DNA from: a bacterium | GTDB lineage: Bacteria; Bacillota; Clostridia; Oscillospirales; CAG-272 | Length of the DNA stretch: 19,056 nucleotides | Assembly (NCBI GenBank): GCA_004558975.1 | Contig: SFZB01000018.1 | Coordinates: 1-19,056, forward strand | Direction of reading: 5' to 3' | Part shown: piece after piece, positions 1 through 7,673 of the stretch | Layout of the letters: every line of letters starts with the position of its first letter | How positions within the stretch are numbered: the first letter of the stretch is position 1 | Position numbers and translations under genes: made by a program | The notes under the pieces: generated by a model | The model's input: the letters and a program-made list of their open reading frames with translations, nothing else | What the model was told of the DNA's origin: nothing | The model's database searches: none

Positions 1-507
1 ATTTTGATCGTGGCTCTTATGACCGGATTTATGTTCATCTATCTGCAGTACAGCAAGCATGGCTATGAGATCTCCGTGGTCGGCGAGAGCGAGAACACGG
101 CGAAGTATATCGGCATCAATGTGCCGCACGTCATTATCCGCACGATGATCCTCTCCGGTGCCATCTGCGGTCTTGCCGGGCTGTTGCTCGTCGGCGGCGC
201 ATCGCATTCCATCAACGCCAATATTGTAGACGGTCGCGGCTTTACGGCAATCATGGTATCGTGGCTCGCGAAGTTCAATCCGATTTTCATGATTCTCACG
301 ACCTTCCTGCTGGTGTTCCTCGACCGCGGCGCAGATGAAATTTCCACGCGTTTCGGGCTGAACTCCTCTTTCTCCGAAATCCTGACGGGGATTATCCTGT
401 TCTTCATCATCGGCTGTGAGTTCTTTATCCGGTACGAGATCCATTTCGATCGCCACCCGTTTCGGAAAAAAGCCCAAAAAGATGCGGTGAGCGAGGAGGA
501 GAAGTAA
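1..507 (+). CDS. nupP: ABC transporter permease, nucleoside/BMP type (3' part only)
   Basis: Membrane permease of a BPD_transp_2-family ABC importer, the type paired with BmpA/PnrA lipoproteins that take up guanosine and other nucleosides. The reading frame is open from the first base, so the start lies upstream and about the last 168 residues are seen; full-length relatives are roughly 350-370 aa. Visible family marks are VVGESENTAKYIGINV (the cytoplasmic coupling-loop region), the following SGAICGLAGLLLVGG membrane segment, GRGFTAIMVSWLAKFNP and a final hydrophobic segment before a charged tail. The stop is followed one base later by the start of the second permease, so the two are translated as a pair. 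Upstream genes expected from the family are an ATPase and a substrate-binding lipoprotein. The fold is clear; the nucleoside substrate is inferred from family resemblance only. Confidence 0.85.
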   Translation: MLIVALMTGFMFIYLQYSKHGYEISVVGESENTAKYIGINVPHVIIRTMILSGAICGLAGLLLVGGASHSINANIVDGRGFTAIMVSWLAKFNPIFMILTTFLLVFLDRGADEISTRFGLNSSFSEILTGIILFFIIGCEFFIRYEIHFDRHPFRKKAQKDAVSEEEK

Positions 508-508
508 G

Positions 509-1501
509 ATGAACTTTATTGCACAGTTTTTACAACGCGCGATCCTGCAGGGCACGCCGCTTCTCTTCGGCGCGACCGGTGAAATTATTACGGAAAAATC
601 GGGGAACCTGAACCTCGGGATTCCCGGAATCATGTATGTCGGTGCCATTTCGGGCGTCATCGGCGGGTTCTTCTACCAGGCCTCGGTCAAGACCGTGAAT
701 CCGTTCCTCGCCATTATGATTCCGCTTCTTTCCTGTTTGCTCGGCTCTCTTCTGGTGTCGCTGATCTATTGCTTCCTCACCATCACCCTGCACGCCAATC
801 AGAACGTGACGGGTCTTGCACTAACGACGTTCGGCGTCGGCTTCGGCAACTTCTTCGGCGGCTCGCTCATCAAGATTACCAAGAGCGAAGTCCCCTTTGT
901 GGCGCTGACCAAAATTGCAAAATACTATCACGCCAGCCTTCCGTTTGTCAAGAAAATGCCGCAGGGGATTCGCTGGATCGGCACGCTGTTCTTCTCCTAC
1001 GGTTTCCTTGTCTATCTTGCCATTATCCTCGCCATCGTGGCGACGGTACTGCTCAAGAAGAGCCGTATCGGTCTGCATCTGCGCGCAGTCGGCGAGAACC
1101 CGGCGACGGCGGATGCGGCGGGCATCAATGTCACGGCATACAAGTATTTTGCTACCTCGATCGGCGGCATGGTTGCCGGGCTCGGCGGGCTCTACTTCAT
1201 CATGGACTATTCGGGCGGCATCTGGTCGAATAACGGTTTCGGTGACCGCGGCTGGCTTGCCATCGCCATCGTTATCTTTGCCATCTGGAGACCGAACCTT
1301 GCCATCTTCGCCTCCTATCTGTTCGGCGGTCTGTACATCCTGTTCAACTACATTAACGCCAAAATGCAGTTGATTCCAATCATGCAGATGATTCCGTACG
1401 TTGTGACGATTCTGGCGCTGATCCTGACGAGTATCCGCAAGAAGCGCGAGAATCAGCCCCCTGCCTCCCTCGGGCAGTCGTATTTCCGCGAGGAGCGGTA
1501 A
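509..1501 (+). CDS. nupQ: ABC transporter permease, nucleoside/BMP type, second subunit
   Basis: Second membrane subunit of the same importer, 330 aa, the usual length for NupQ/YufQ-like permeases. The ATG at 509 follows a strong purine-rich site (GAGGAGGAG, 493-501) and starts one base after the preceding stop. The N-terminal region has the family pattern GEIITEKSGNLNLGIPGIM. Residues about 195-208 (GENPATADAAGINV) are the conserved coupling-loop motif, followed by the SIGGMVAGLGGLYF segment. GDRGWLAIAIVIFAIWRPN near residue 245 matches the GRGFIALA...NP motif of the family. About eight to ten hydrophobic segments are apparent. The protein should form a heterodimer with the preceding permease. 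It is the last gene of its transcript: a hairpin and then a classic terminator follow. Substrate inferred as nucleosides; sugars or other BMP-type substrates cannot be excluded. Confidence 0.88.
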   Translation: MNFIAQFLQRAILQGTPLLFGATGEIITEKSGNLNLGIPGIMYVGAISGVIGGFFYQASVKTVNPFLAIMIPLLSCLLGSLLVSLIYCFLTITLHANQNVTGLALTTFGVGFGNFFGGSLIKITKSEVPFVALTKIAKYYHASLPFVKKMPQGIRWIGTLFFSYGFLVYLAIILAIVATVLLKKSRIGLHLRAVGENPATADAAGINVTAYKYFATSIGGMVAGLGGLYFIMDYSGGIWSNNGFGDRGWLAIAIVIFAIWRPNLAIFASYLFGGLYILFNYINAKMQLIPIMQMIPYVVTILALILTSIRKKRENQPPASLGQSYFREER

Positions 1502-1502
1502 A

Positions 1503-1539
1503 CGGGAAAGACAGCGGCGGATATCCGCATCGTTTCCCG
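1503..1539 (+). other. Hairpin just after the permease stop codon
   Basis: CGGGAAA (1503-1509) pairs with TTTCCCG (1533-1539), and inside it lies the 12-bp palindrome GCGGATATCCGC (1517-1528). It begins two bases after the stop and has no T-run, so it is not a terminator by itself. It could stabilise the 3' end of the transporter mRNA. Function is inferred. Confidence 0.4.
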
Positions 1540-1587
1540 CGTCACCGTCCGGTATGGGGCAGACTGCATTCTACACATATGGGCTTC

Positions 1588-1621
1588 AGCGCCCCGGCTT
1601 TTGCCGGGGCGCTCTTTTTTT
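1588..1621 (+). terminator. Rho-independent terminator of the permease operon
   Basis: Perfect 11-bp stem AGCGCCCCGGC (1588-1598) with GCCGGGGCGCT (1603-1613), a TTTT loop, then C and a run of seven Ts (1615-1621). It separates the transporter operon from the dap operon. Confidence 0.93.
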
Positions 1622-1660
1622 GTTTTCTTTTGCATATAGTAGCGACGAGGGGGGAGAGAC

Positions 1661-2398
1661 GTGGAGATTCTGATTTGCGGTGCCGAGGGGAAACTCGGCG
1701 GTGCCGTCCGCCGCGCGATCGCCGCGCGGCGGGACTGTCGGCTCGTCGCCGGAGTGGACCCGCGCGAGGGGCACGGGGAATACCCGTGGTTCCCGTCGCT
1801 TTCGGACGCCCCGGGGGCTGAGGTCGTTATAGACGCGTCGTTTCATACCGCGCTCCCCGACGTGGTTCGGGGGGCGCTCTGCCGCGGGGCGGCGCTGGTG
1901 GTTGCCACGACCGGGCATACCGCCGAGGAGATGGCGACGCTCACGGACGCCGCCGGACAGATCCCTGTTTTCGTGAGCGCGAACTATTCACTCGGCGCGG
2001 CGTTGCTCGGAGAGTTCGCACGGCGTGCCGCATCGGTCTTCCCCGGTAGTGAGATCGAAATCGTCGAGGCGCACCATACCGGTAAGCGCGATGCCCCGAG
2101 CGGTACCGCTCTGGCACTTTTTGAGGCGGTGCGGGAAGTGCGCCCGCGCGCGCGGGCGCACCCGGGACGTGTGGGGAGCGGCGTGAGGCGCCCCGAGGAG
2201 GTCGGGATTCATTCGCTCCGCTTGGGGTCGCTCCCGGGGACGCATACGGTCTGCGTCGCGACGGGGGAAGAGACGCTGACGCTGACGCACGCCGCGCTGA
2301 CCCCCGCCGTCTTTGCCTCGGGTATTCTCCGCGCCGCTAGGTATGTGCGGGGGCGGGCGCCCGGGCTTTACACCATGTCGGATCTTCTCTATATGTGA
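1661..2398 (+). CDS. dapB: 4-hydroxy-tetrahydrodipicolinate reductase
   Basis: Reduces the DapA product with NAD(P)H to tetrahydrodipicolinate in the cytoplasm, the second committed step towards diaminopimelate and lysine. The protein is 245 aa, typical for the shorter Firmicute form. The N-terminal dinucleotide-binding loop is ICGAEGKLGG (residues 5-14). VATTGHT and SANYSLGA follow, and the family signature EAHHTGKRDAPSGTA lies at about residues 136-150, including the catalytic His pair (138-139) and Lys142. The GTG start at 1661 is chosen because a GAGGGGGGAGAG stretch (1647-1658) sits just upstream. First gene of the dapB-dapF-dapL operon; the stop is six bases before the dapF start. A possible -10 box TATAGT (1635-1640) lies after the previous terminator, but no convincing -35 is visible. 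Confidence 0.95.
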   Translation: MEILICGAEGKLGGAVRRAIAARRDCRLVAGVDPREGHGEYPWFPSLSDAPGAEVVIDASFHTALPDVVRGALCRGAALVVATTGHTAEEMATLTDAAGQIPVFVSANYSLGAALLGEFARRAASVFPGSEIEIVEAHHTGKRDAPSGTALALFEAVREVRPRARAHPGRVGSGVRRPEEVGIHSLRLGSLPGTHTVCVATGEETLTLTHAALTPAVFASGILRAARYVRGRAPGLYTMSDLLYM

Positions 2399-2404
2399 GG
2401 GCTT

Positions 2405-3247
2405 ATGGAACTGCAGTTTATCAAGATGCAAGGTCTCGGGAATGACTATGTATATGTGGACGCAGCGGTGCAGGAGATGCACGGGATTGATGAGCCGGCG
2501 CTCGCCCGCGCGGTCAGTGCGCGCCGCTTCTCGGTCGGCGCCGACGGACTGATCGTCATGGACAGATGCCCGGACGCCGATGTGCGGATGCGAATGTACA
2601 ACGCGGACGGGAGCCGCGGCGAGGTGTGCGGGAACGGTCTGCGCTGTGTCGCGAAATACTGTCGCGACGCAGGGCTTGTTACGGGGGACACCGTGACGGT
2701 GCAGACGGACGCCGGTGTGCGGCGGGCGAGGATTCTCTCCGGCACGGGACGCACCGCTGTTGTCGAGGTGGAGATGGGGCGGGTGGAACGGATTCCCGAG
2801 CGGATTCCGGTCGCCGGACGCGATCATCGCTTCCATCTGACGGCGGGCGACCGCACGTTTTACCTCTTTGCCTGTTCGGTGGGGAATCCGCACGCCGTGA
2901 CCTTCCTCGACAGTCTGGATCTGGATATCGAACGCTATGGGCGAATCATCGGGAGCGACCGTATCTTCCCCGCCGGGGCGAATGTTTCGTTCGTCCGTCC
3001 TTTGCGCGTGGGGACGCTGCAAGCGCGCGTGTGGGAGCGCGGGAGCGGGGAAACGCTCGCCTGCGGGAGCGGTGCCTGTGCCGTCACGGCGGCGGCAATC
3101 GAGGAGGGATATGCCGAATACGGTATGCCGGTGCGCGTCATTCTGCCGGGCGGCGTCCTTACGGTCTCCGTGCGGGAGACGGGGGAAGTGACGCAGACAG
3201 GTGAGGCAGTCACGGTCTTCTCGGGGGTGTTTCTATGGGAGGCGTAA
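2405..3247 (+). CDS. dapF: Diaminopimelate epimerase
   Basis: Cofactor-independent epimerase that converts LL-diaminopimelate, the product of the next gene's enzyme, to meso-diaminopimelate for peptidoglycan and lysine. At 280 aa it has normal length. It starts with the typical FIKMQGLGNDYVYVD. SVGADGLIV and MRMYNADGSRGEVCGNGLRC carry the first catalytic cysteine (Cys75), GNPHAVTF is the substrate-binding stretch, and GSGETLACGSGACAV carries the second catalytic cysteine (Cys220). Both members of the Cys-Cys acid/base pair are present, so the enzyme should be active. The ATG at 2405 lies six bases after the dapB stop, with a short GTGAGG site overlapping the end of dapB. Its 3' end overlaps dapL by 13 bases, consistent with translational coupling. 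Confidence 0.96.
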   Translation: MELQFIKMQGLGNDYVYVDAAVQEMHGIDEPALARAVSARRFSVGADGLIVMDRCPDADVRMRMYNADGSRGEVCGNGLRCVAKYCRDAGLVTGDTVTVQTDAGVRRARILSGTGRTAVVEVEMGRVERIPERIPVAGRDHRFHLTAGDRTFYLFACSVGNPHAVTFLDSLDLDIERYGRIIGSDRIFPAGANVSFVRPLRVGTLQARVWERGSGETLACGSGACAVTAAAIEEGYAEYGMPVRVILPGGVLTVSVRETGEVTQTGEAVTVFSGVFLWEA

Positions 3248-4503
3248 ATCACGGCTTTGAGCGCCTCACCGCACAGTACCTTTTCCGCGAGGTGGCGAAA
3301 CGACGCGCCGCCTATGAAACCGGGCACCCCGCCGATGAAATCCTCTCACTCGGTATTGGTGACGTGACCCGCCCGTTGGCTCCCCCGGTGAGCGCCGCGA
3401 TGGCGGCGGCGGCGCGGGAAATGGCGACGCGCGAGGGGTTCCGGGGGTATCCGCCCGCTTTCGGCTACGACTTTCTTCGCGCGGCGATTGCCGCACGCTA
3501 TGCGGCGCGGGGCGTGTCTGTGACGCCGGAAGAAGTGTATGTTTCGGACGGCGCAAAGACGGATGCCGCCACGCTCGCGCATCTCTTCGGTGACGTGACG
3601 GTGGCACTCCCCGACCCTACCTATCCCGTGTATCGGGACGCGCATCTGCTCGCCGGGCACCGTCTGCGTCTCCTGCCGGCGACGGCGGAGAACGGATTCC
3701 TCCCGACGCCGGACGGCTTGCCGAGGACGCCGCACGTCGTCTGTCTGACTTCGCCCGGCAATCCGATCGGCGTCGCTTACGACCGTGCGGGACTCACCGA
3801 GTGGGTGGATTTTGCGCGCGGGAGCGGGTCGCTTCTGGTCTTCGATGCCGCGTATGAGGCGTTCCTCGGCGATACGGGCGTGCACAGTATTTTCGAGATC
3901 CCCGGGAGTCGGGGTTGCGCCGTGGAACTCGGTTCCTTTTCGAAGTCTGCGGGGTTTACCGGCGTGCGGTGCGCGTGGAGTATTTTCCCGCGGGAAGTGA
4001 CATTTGACGGTGTGCCGCTCGCCCCGCTGTGGGAGCGACTGAAAAGCATGGCGTCGAACGGCGTTGCTTACCCCGTCCAATGCGCCGCGGCGGCGGCGCT
4101 GACCCCGGCGGGGCTCGCGGCAACGGAAAAAAACGTGCGGTATTATCTTGCGAACGCGCGCTTAATCTCCCGGGCGCTCCGGGGAGCGGGTGTTCCGTAT
4201 GTCGGCGGGGAGGTGTCGCCTTATCTTTGGGTCAGGTGCCCCGACGGCATTTCTTCGTGGGAGTGGTTCGACCGTTGCCTTGTCCTGCGGCAGGTCATCG
4301 TGACGCCGGGCGTCGGTTTCGGCGACGCGGGCGAGGGGTATGTGCGCCTGTCTGCCCTCGGGCGGCGTGAGATCGTCCGCCGTGCCGCCGCACGTTTGTT
4401 CGGGGGCGACACACGCGAAAAGGCGCAGTCATCCTCCCTCATGGTGTCATACGGTATAAAAATGAAAAACAAACGCTTGAAAATGACCGGGAGAAGCCGA
4501 TAA
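3235..4503 (+). CDS. dapL: LL-diaminopimelate aminotransferase
   Basis: PLP-dependent fold-type I aminotransferase that makes LL-diaminopimelate directly from tetrahydrodipicolinate and glutamate, bypassing the succinylase/acetylase routes. It shows the DapL N-terminus (NHGFERL..QYLFREVAKR), LGIGDVTRPL, YPPAFGYDFLRAAI, VYVSDGAKTD, PDPTYPVYRDA, and the PLP-lysine segment SFSKSAGFTGVR with Lys237. The usual PNNPTG is PGNPIG here; the Asn expected to contact PLP (Asn176) is kept. Length is 422 aa, slightly longer than usual: about 30 residues after the normal end (RRAAARLFGG) form a basic, lower-GC tail that runs into the terminator. The start inside dapF is favoured because it matches family N-termini. 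No dapA is present in the window, so the pathway's first step must be encoded elsewhere. Confidence 0.93.
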   Translation: MGGVNHGFERLTAQYLFREVAKRRAAYETGHPADEILSLGIGDVTRPLAPPVSAAMAAAAREMATREGFRGYPPAFGYDFLRAAIAARYAARGVSVTPEEVYVSDGAKTDAATLAHLFGDVTVALPDPTYPVYRDAHLLAGHRLRLLPATAENGFLPTPDGLPRTPHVVCLTSPGNPIGVAYDRAGLTEWVDFARGSGSLLVFDAAYEAFLGDTGVHSIFEIPGSRGCAVELGSFSKSAGFTGVRCAWSIFPREVTFDGVPLAPLWERLKSMASNGVAYPVQCAAAAALTPAGLAATEKNVRYYLANARLISRALRGAGVPYVGGEVSPYLWVRCPDGISSWEWFDRCLVLRQVIVTPGVGFGDAGEGYVRLSALGRREIVRRAAARLFGGDTREKAQSSSLMVSYGIKMKNKRLKMTGRSR

Positions 4504-4525
4504 AACAGGCTCCTCCCGGATTTTT
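4487..4525 (+). terminator. Rho-independent terminator overlapping the dapL stop
   Basis: Stem CCGGGAG (4487-4493) with CTCCCGG (4513-4519), extended across one A/C mismatch by AGCC/GGCT, followed by ATTTTT (4520-4525). The dapL stop codon (4501-4503) lies in the loop, so the last codons of dapL form the 5' arm. Confidence 0.8.
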
Positions 4526-4580
4526 CGTGTACAAGACCCGCCTGCGGGGCATACTGGTCAAAAAGAGGGAAGACGAGACG

Positions 4581-5930
4581 ATGGACGAAATAAGCAAAGA
4601 CAGGGACAAAGAAAATGCGGGACGCGATGAACACCCGGAAGATGCCGTAAACGGCGTCCGGGTCGGGCAGGGCGGTCTGCCTGACGGCGCCCCGGAGGGG
4701 GACGGGCGCACCCGGCGCAACGGCAAGACCGGTTTTTCGCTTCTCTTGCTGGCAGTCCTGCGCGGGCTTGCGGGTCCCGGGCTGTTCTCGTCGCTCGGCG
4801 TCTTTTTCCCCGCCGTTGCCGAGGCGGGAGGCGGGTCGCTCGGGATGCTCTCGCTTTCCGTCTCGCTTGCATCGGTCGCAGGTGCCTGCTTTCTGCCACT
4901 TGCCGGACGCTTGTATGGACGTCATGATTTTCGGCGTGTCACTCTCGGCGGGGTTCTCGCGATGACAGCGGCATATGCGCTGTATGCCGTAACACCCGCG
5001 CCTGCGTGGCGGGCGCTCCTCTCTCTGCCGCTCGGGTGCGGCATGGTCATGCTCGTGAATCTCATGGCACCCTGTTACCTGCGTTTCCGGGGGGCGGATA
5101 CCGGCTCTTCGCTCGGTTTGCTCGTCGCGCTCTCGGGTCTTACCGGGGCGGTCTTTCAGCCGCTCCTCGCCCTGACTCTCGCGGCATGGGGCTGGCGCGT
5201 CACGTATCTCGTGTTCGGCCTCGGGACACTCGCGCTCATGGGCGGGGCACTGTTGCTGCTGCCCTCCGTTGCGGCGCCGGAGGGATCCTTGCCGTCCCGC
5301 GTTCCCGCGTCGTCCGATGCATCCGCACCCGACACCTCTCCGGCATCGGGGACGGGCACCGCGCCGCGCGGCGCCTTTATCAGTCTGTTCCTCTATCAGG
5401 GCATCATAACAGGATTTACGATGTTTCATCAGCATTTCAGCACCTTCGCAGAAGGGGCGGGGCTGGCGGGTCGCACCATGACCGTGGCGCTGACGCTCTC
5501 CATGCTGACGTCCGCCGTCGGGGCGTTCGCCCTAGGACTCCTGACCCGCCGTTACGGCGCCGGGCGGACGGGGGTCGGCGTGCTCTTCCTTGCCGCTGCG
5601 TCTGTCCTGCTCTTCGGGTTTACCGGGGGGAGCACGGGCGGATTCCTCATAGCCGCGGCGCTCCATGGCGCCGCCTCCGGGGCGATCGGCGTGACCGTCC
5701 CCGCCGCCGCGCGTGAGGTCTATTCAGAGGGGGACTATGCCCGGTCTCTGTCCCGCATTATGGTATCTTCGCCGCTCTTTACGTTACTGTTTATGCAGCT
5801 GTACGGTGTTTCCTATGACCGTACGGGGAATTTCGGTGTCTCGCTCCTCGTTCTGCTCGCCGCCATCGGGGCGGGGGCGGCAATCTACTCCCGCGTGTTC
5901 GGCCGCCGGCGGGAGTGCCGCCGCGCCTGA
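4581..5930 (+). CDS. MFS transporter, substrate unknown
   Basis: Major facilitator superfamily permease of about 449 aa with two six-helix halves. A hydrophilic, charged N-terminal stretch of some 50 residues precedes the first helix (FSLLLLAVLRGLAG). The motif-A-like loop after helix 2 reads LAGRLYGRHDFRR. A Pro/Ser/Ala-rich central loop (VPASSDASAPDTSPASG) separates the halves, and the second half carries a related LLTRRYGAGRTG loop. I chose the ATG at 4581, preceded by AGAGGGA, over an in-frame GTG at 4527, because that GTG sits directly after the terminator T-run and has no ribosome site. No clear promoter is seen between terminator and start. Nothing in the sequence fixes the substrate; drug, sugar or organic anion transport are all possible. 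Confidence 0.85.
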   Translation: MDEISKDRDKENAGRDEHPEDAVNGVRVGQGGLPDGAPEGDGRTRRNGKTGFSLLLLAVLRGLAGPGLFSSLGVFFPAVAEAGGGSLGMLSLSVSLASVAGACFLPLAGRLYGRHDFRRVTLGGVLAMTAAYALYAVTPAPAWRALLSLPLGCGMVMLVNLMAPCYLRFRGADTGSSLGLLVALSGLTGAVFQPLLALTLAAWGWRVTYLVFGLGTLALMGGALLLLPSVAAPEGSLPSRVPASSDASAPDTSPASGTGTAPRGAFISLFLYQGIITGFTMFHQHFSTFAEGAGLAGRTMTVALTLSMLTSAVGAFALGLLTRRYGAGRTGVGVLFLAAASVLLFGFTGGSTGGFLIAAALHGAASGAIGVTVPAAAREVYSEGDYARSLSRIMVSSPLFTLLFMQLYGVSYDRTGNFGVSLLVLLAAIGAGAAIYSRVFGRRRECRRA

Positions 5931-6102
5931 CGGATCGCCGCAAGACCGAAACCGATGGGTACAAGATTGATACCGACGGGATACGGAACCGAAATCGGGC
6001 AGTACGGCTTTTCGCATTTTTGCGGGGTGCCGCCGATTTTCCCGGCTCCGCGCCGTGAAAAAGCTTTGTGGAAGCTGACTTCAACCATCGGAAACGGCAC
6101 CG
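5931..6102. other. Intergenic region with faint 21-bp periodicity
   Basis: Non-coding gap between the convergent MFS and dGTPase genes. Three poorly conserved units of about 21-22 bp are visible around 5944-6004, sharing ACCGAxxCCGAxGGG-like cores. I find no open frame with a ribosome site and no convincing terminator for the MFS gene here. Confidence 0.3.
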
Positions 6103-6134
6103 AAAAAGGGAGCCGCGACATTGTCGCGGCTCCC
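6103..6134 (-). terminator. Terminator of the dGTPase gene
   Basis: Perfect hairpin GGGAGCCGCGA (6108-6118) with TCGCGGCTCCC (6124-6134), which could extend two more pairs into the CATTG loop. On the minus strand it is followed by TTTTT (complement of 6103-6107), so it acts for dgt. On the plus strand only GCTATTT follows, so any use by the MFS gene would be weak. Confidence 0.85.
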
Positions 6135-6178
6135 GCTATTTAAGCTTCCCGTTAAGCGCGCTTTCCGTGCGCGGTGTG

Positions 6179-7381
6179 TCAAAAACTGACGAGTTCGCCG
6201 TAGGCACGGATGAGGTAGGCGTCCGTCATGCCGGAGATGTAGTCCGTGACGGCGCCGAGATAACGACGGCGGTCGGTGAGGTCGCCGTAGATCTTGCGGT
6301 TGGCGTATCCCTCCGCTTGACGGTCGAGATAGGGTCTCACGAACTTGGCGAACCCGCCGAACAGCGTCGGCATACGCTCGACCCGCTCGGGGTCTGCGGC
6401 GAGATACGCCTCGCCCGTGTAGGCGTCGGCGAGCGCGTGGAATACCTCGGTCAGCACCAGGTCGGAGTAGCGCAGAAAGGGCTCGAAGCGCGGGTTGCGA
6501 TAAATGTAACGGTAGTTGAGTTCCTTGGTTCGTTTCATCAGCTCCGCCGCGCGCGGCGAGAGGCAGATGCCTGCCTCGGGGGTGGAGGTCTCGCAGATGT
6601 CGCAGATCATCTCGTGCATAATGCCGGTCGTGTTGAGGGCGTCGATGCGGAACTCGCGTTGCAGGTCCCCGAGCGCCTGCCGCCCCTCTCCGCCGAGCAT
6701 GCCGAGCGCGTCCGCGTCCTCGATGTCACGCCCGATGTAGGCAATCTTGTCCGCCATCTTGACGACGCACCCTTCAAAGGTCGCGCTCTGCATGGCGCCG
6801 GGGCGGTCGAAGGTCGAGAGGTCGCAGAGCGCCTCTCTCGGGTGCAGCCCGTTTTCGTCTACTTCACCACAGTGGGAGATGATACCGTCGCGCACGGCGT
6901 AGGTCAGGGCAAGGTTATGTTCGATGCGGTAGGGGTCTTCGAGCAGTTCAATGTCGTCGACGAAATGCAGTCCGTTCCGCTCATGCCAGAAACCGACGCC
7001 GAGCGTCTCGCGCGTCAGCCGATCGAGGATCTGCTCGCCGCGATGCCCGAAGGGCGGGTGCCCGAGGTCATGTCCGAGCGCGATGGCGCGCGTCAGATGG
7101 ACATTCAGTCCCAGTCGCTCGGCAATCGTCGTGCTGACCGACTCGACGTGCAGGACGTGCTCCATGCGGGTGCAGATATGATCGTTTTCCACGTGGGGGA
7201 ATACCTGTGTCTTGTGCTTGAGTCGTCGGAACGCCGACGAGTGCAGGATCCGTGTATAGTCACGGTAGAAACAGTCGCGCAGAGAATCCCGCTCATAGAG
7301 CGTCTGCTCTCGTTCGGTCAGCGCGTCGTAGCGCTCGGTGCCCGGCACGGTGGCGACGCCGGAAAACTTCGGTGTATTCAT
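6179..7381 (-). CDS. dgt: Deoxyguanosinetriphosphate triphosphohydrolase-like protein (HD domain)
   Basis: HD-superfamily dNTP triphosphohydrolase, cleaving dNTPs (classically dGTP) to the nucleoside plus triphosphate. The product is 400 aa. It carries RDYTRILHSSAFRRLKHKTQVF near the N-terminus and the metal-binding residues His75 (TRMEH), His104-Asp105 (ALGHDLGHPPFGH) and Asp211 (KMADKIAYIGRDIED). The start at 7381 is chosen because AGAGAGG lies just upstream and family proteins begin with a short segment before the ERD...DYTR motif; an in-frame extension further upstream has no ribosome site and would cross the promoter. Many Clostridia carry dgt next to dnaG, but here it stands alone, flanked by its own promoter and terminator. 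Relatives of this branch may act on several dNTPs, so exact specificity is not certain. Confidence 0.93.
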   Translation of the reverse strand: MNTPKFSGVATVPGTERYDALTEREQTLYERDSLRDCFYRDYTRILHSSAFRRLKHKTQVFPHVENDHICTRMEHVLHVESVSTTIAERLGLNVHLTRAIALGHDLGHPPFGHRGEQILDRLTRETLGVGFWHERNGLHFVDDIELLEDPYRIEHNLALTYAVRDGIISHCGEVDENGLHPREALCDLSTFDRPGAMQSATFEGCVVKMADKIAYIGRDIEDADALGMLGGEGRQALGDLQREFRIDALNTTGIMHEMICDICETSTPEAGICLSPRAAELMKRTKELNYRYIYRNPRFEPFLRYSDLVLTEVFHALADAYTGEAYLAADPERVERMPTLFGGFAKFVRPYLDRQAEGYANRKIYGDLTDRRRYLGAVTDYISGMTDAYLIRAYGELVSF

Positions 7382-7403
7382 GGTGCTACCTCTCTTTACT
7401 TCC

Positions 7404-7432
7404 ATTGTAACATATTGTGGCGGGATTGAAAA
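7404..7432 (-). promoter_or_regulatory. Sigma-A-type promoter of dgt
   Basis: On the minus strand, -35 TTTTCA (7432-7427), a 17-nt spacer, then -10 TACAAT (7409-7404). The start codon is about 22 nt downstream, leaving room for the ribosome site. Positions are read directly; activity is inferred. Confidence 0.65.
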
Positions 7433-7512
7433 GAGGAAATGCGCACCGCTCCGGGGAGAGGCGGAAATGACGACCGGATACGCGCATATACTCCCCGAGG
7501 GTGCCGTTCCAA

Positions 7513-7536
7513 GGGGTGGGGAGGGGGGTTTTGGGG
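7513..7536 (+). promoter_or_regulatory. G-quadruplex-forming tract in the divergent intergenic region
   Basis: Four G-runs of 4, 4, 6 and 4 on the plus strand, separated by T, A and TTTT, a textbook intramolecular G4 pattern with four-tetrad potential. It lies 80 bp upstream of the dgt -35 box and 61 bp upstream of the -35 of the repeat operon. CTCCCC at 7491-7496 can pair instead with GGGGAG (7518-7523), giving a competing hairpin. The rest of the 292-bp gap (7382-7673) holds only the two divergent promoters. Confidence 0.6.
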
Positions 7537-7597
7537 AAAAGAACACAAGAATCTACGTTTTTCGCGCAAGAATTAACAAAACCGAGCATTTTTCATG

Positions 7598-7626
7598 TTG
7601 CAAACGGGTGGCGGGAATGGTATACT
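7598..7626 (+). promoter_or_regulatory. Strong extended -10 promoter of the repeat-protein operon
   Basis: -35 TTGCAA (7598-7603), 17-nt spacer, -10 TATACT (7621-7626) preceded by TGG, an extended -10 element. Transcription would start near 7633, giving a leader of about 40 nt. The leader contains the palindrome CGCCCGCGGGCG (7648-7659) directly against the AGGAGG ribosome site (7660-7665), so a small hairpin could affect initiation. Confidence 0.8.
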
Positions 7627-7673
7627 GGTAATAAAGAAAAAGAAAAACGCCCGCGGGCGAGGAGGAAACGGTG

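Noticed and set aside
1502..1660. Lysine riboswitch before dapB
   Set aside because: The gap is only about 160 nt, mostly hairpin and terminator of the previous operon, with no room for or sign of an aptamer.
1988..3022. Long antisense frame over dapB/dapF
   Set aside because: Shadow frame in GC-rich DNA; the sense strand carries complete catalytic motifs.
4527..4580. Earlier GTG start for the MFS gene
   Set aside because: It begins immediately after the terminator T-run and has no ribosome site; ATG 4581 has AGAGGGA upstream.
4221..5435. Long antisense frame over dapL and the MFS gene
   Set aside because: Arg/Gly/Glu-rich low-complexity translation without domains; it crosses a terminator and two well-supported genes.
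5944..6004. Tandem repeats behind the MFS gene
   Set aside because: Only three poorly matching units of 21-22 bp; too weak to call as a repeat feature by itself.
6068..7429. Long plus-strand frame over dgt
   Set aside because: The minus strand carries all HD-domain metal ligands, a promoter and a terminator; the plus frame has no motifs.
7382..7546. Upstream extension of the dGTPase reading frame
   Set aside because: It would include the promoter and the G-rich tract, and the extra residues resemble nothing in the family.
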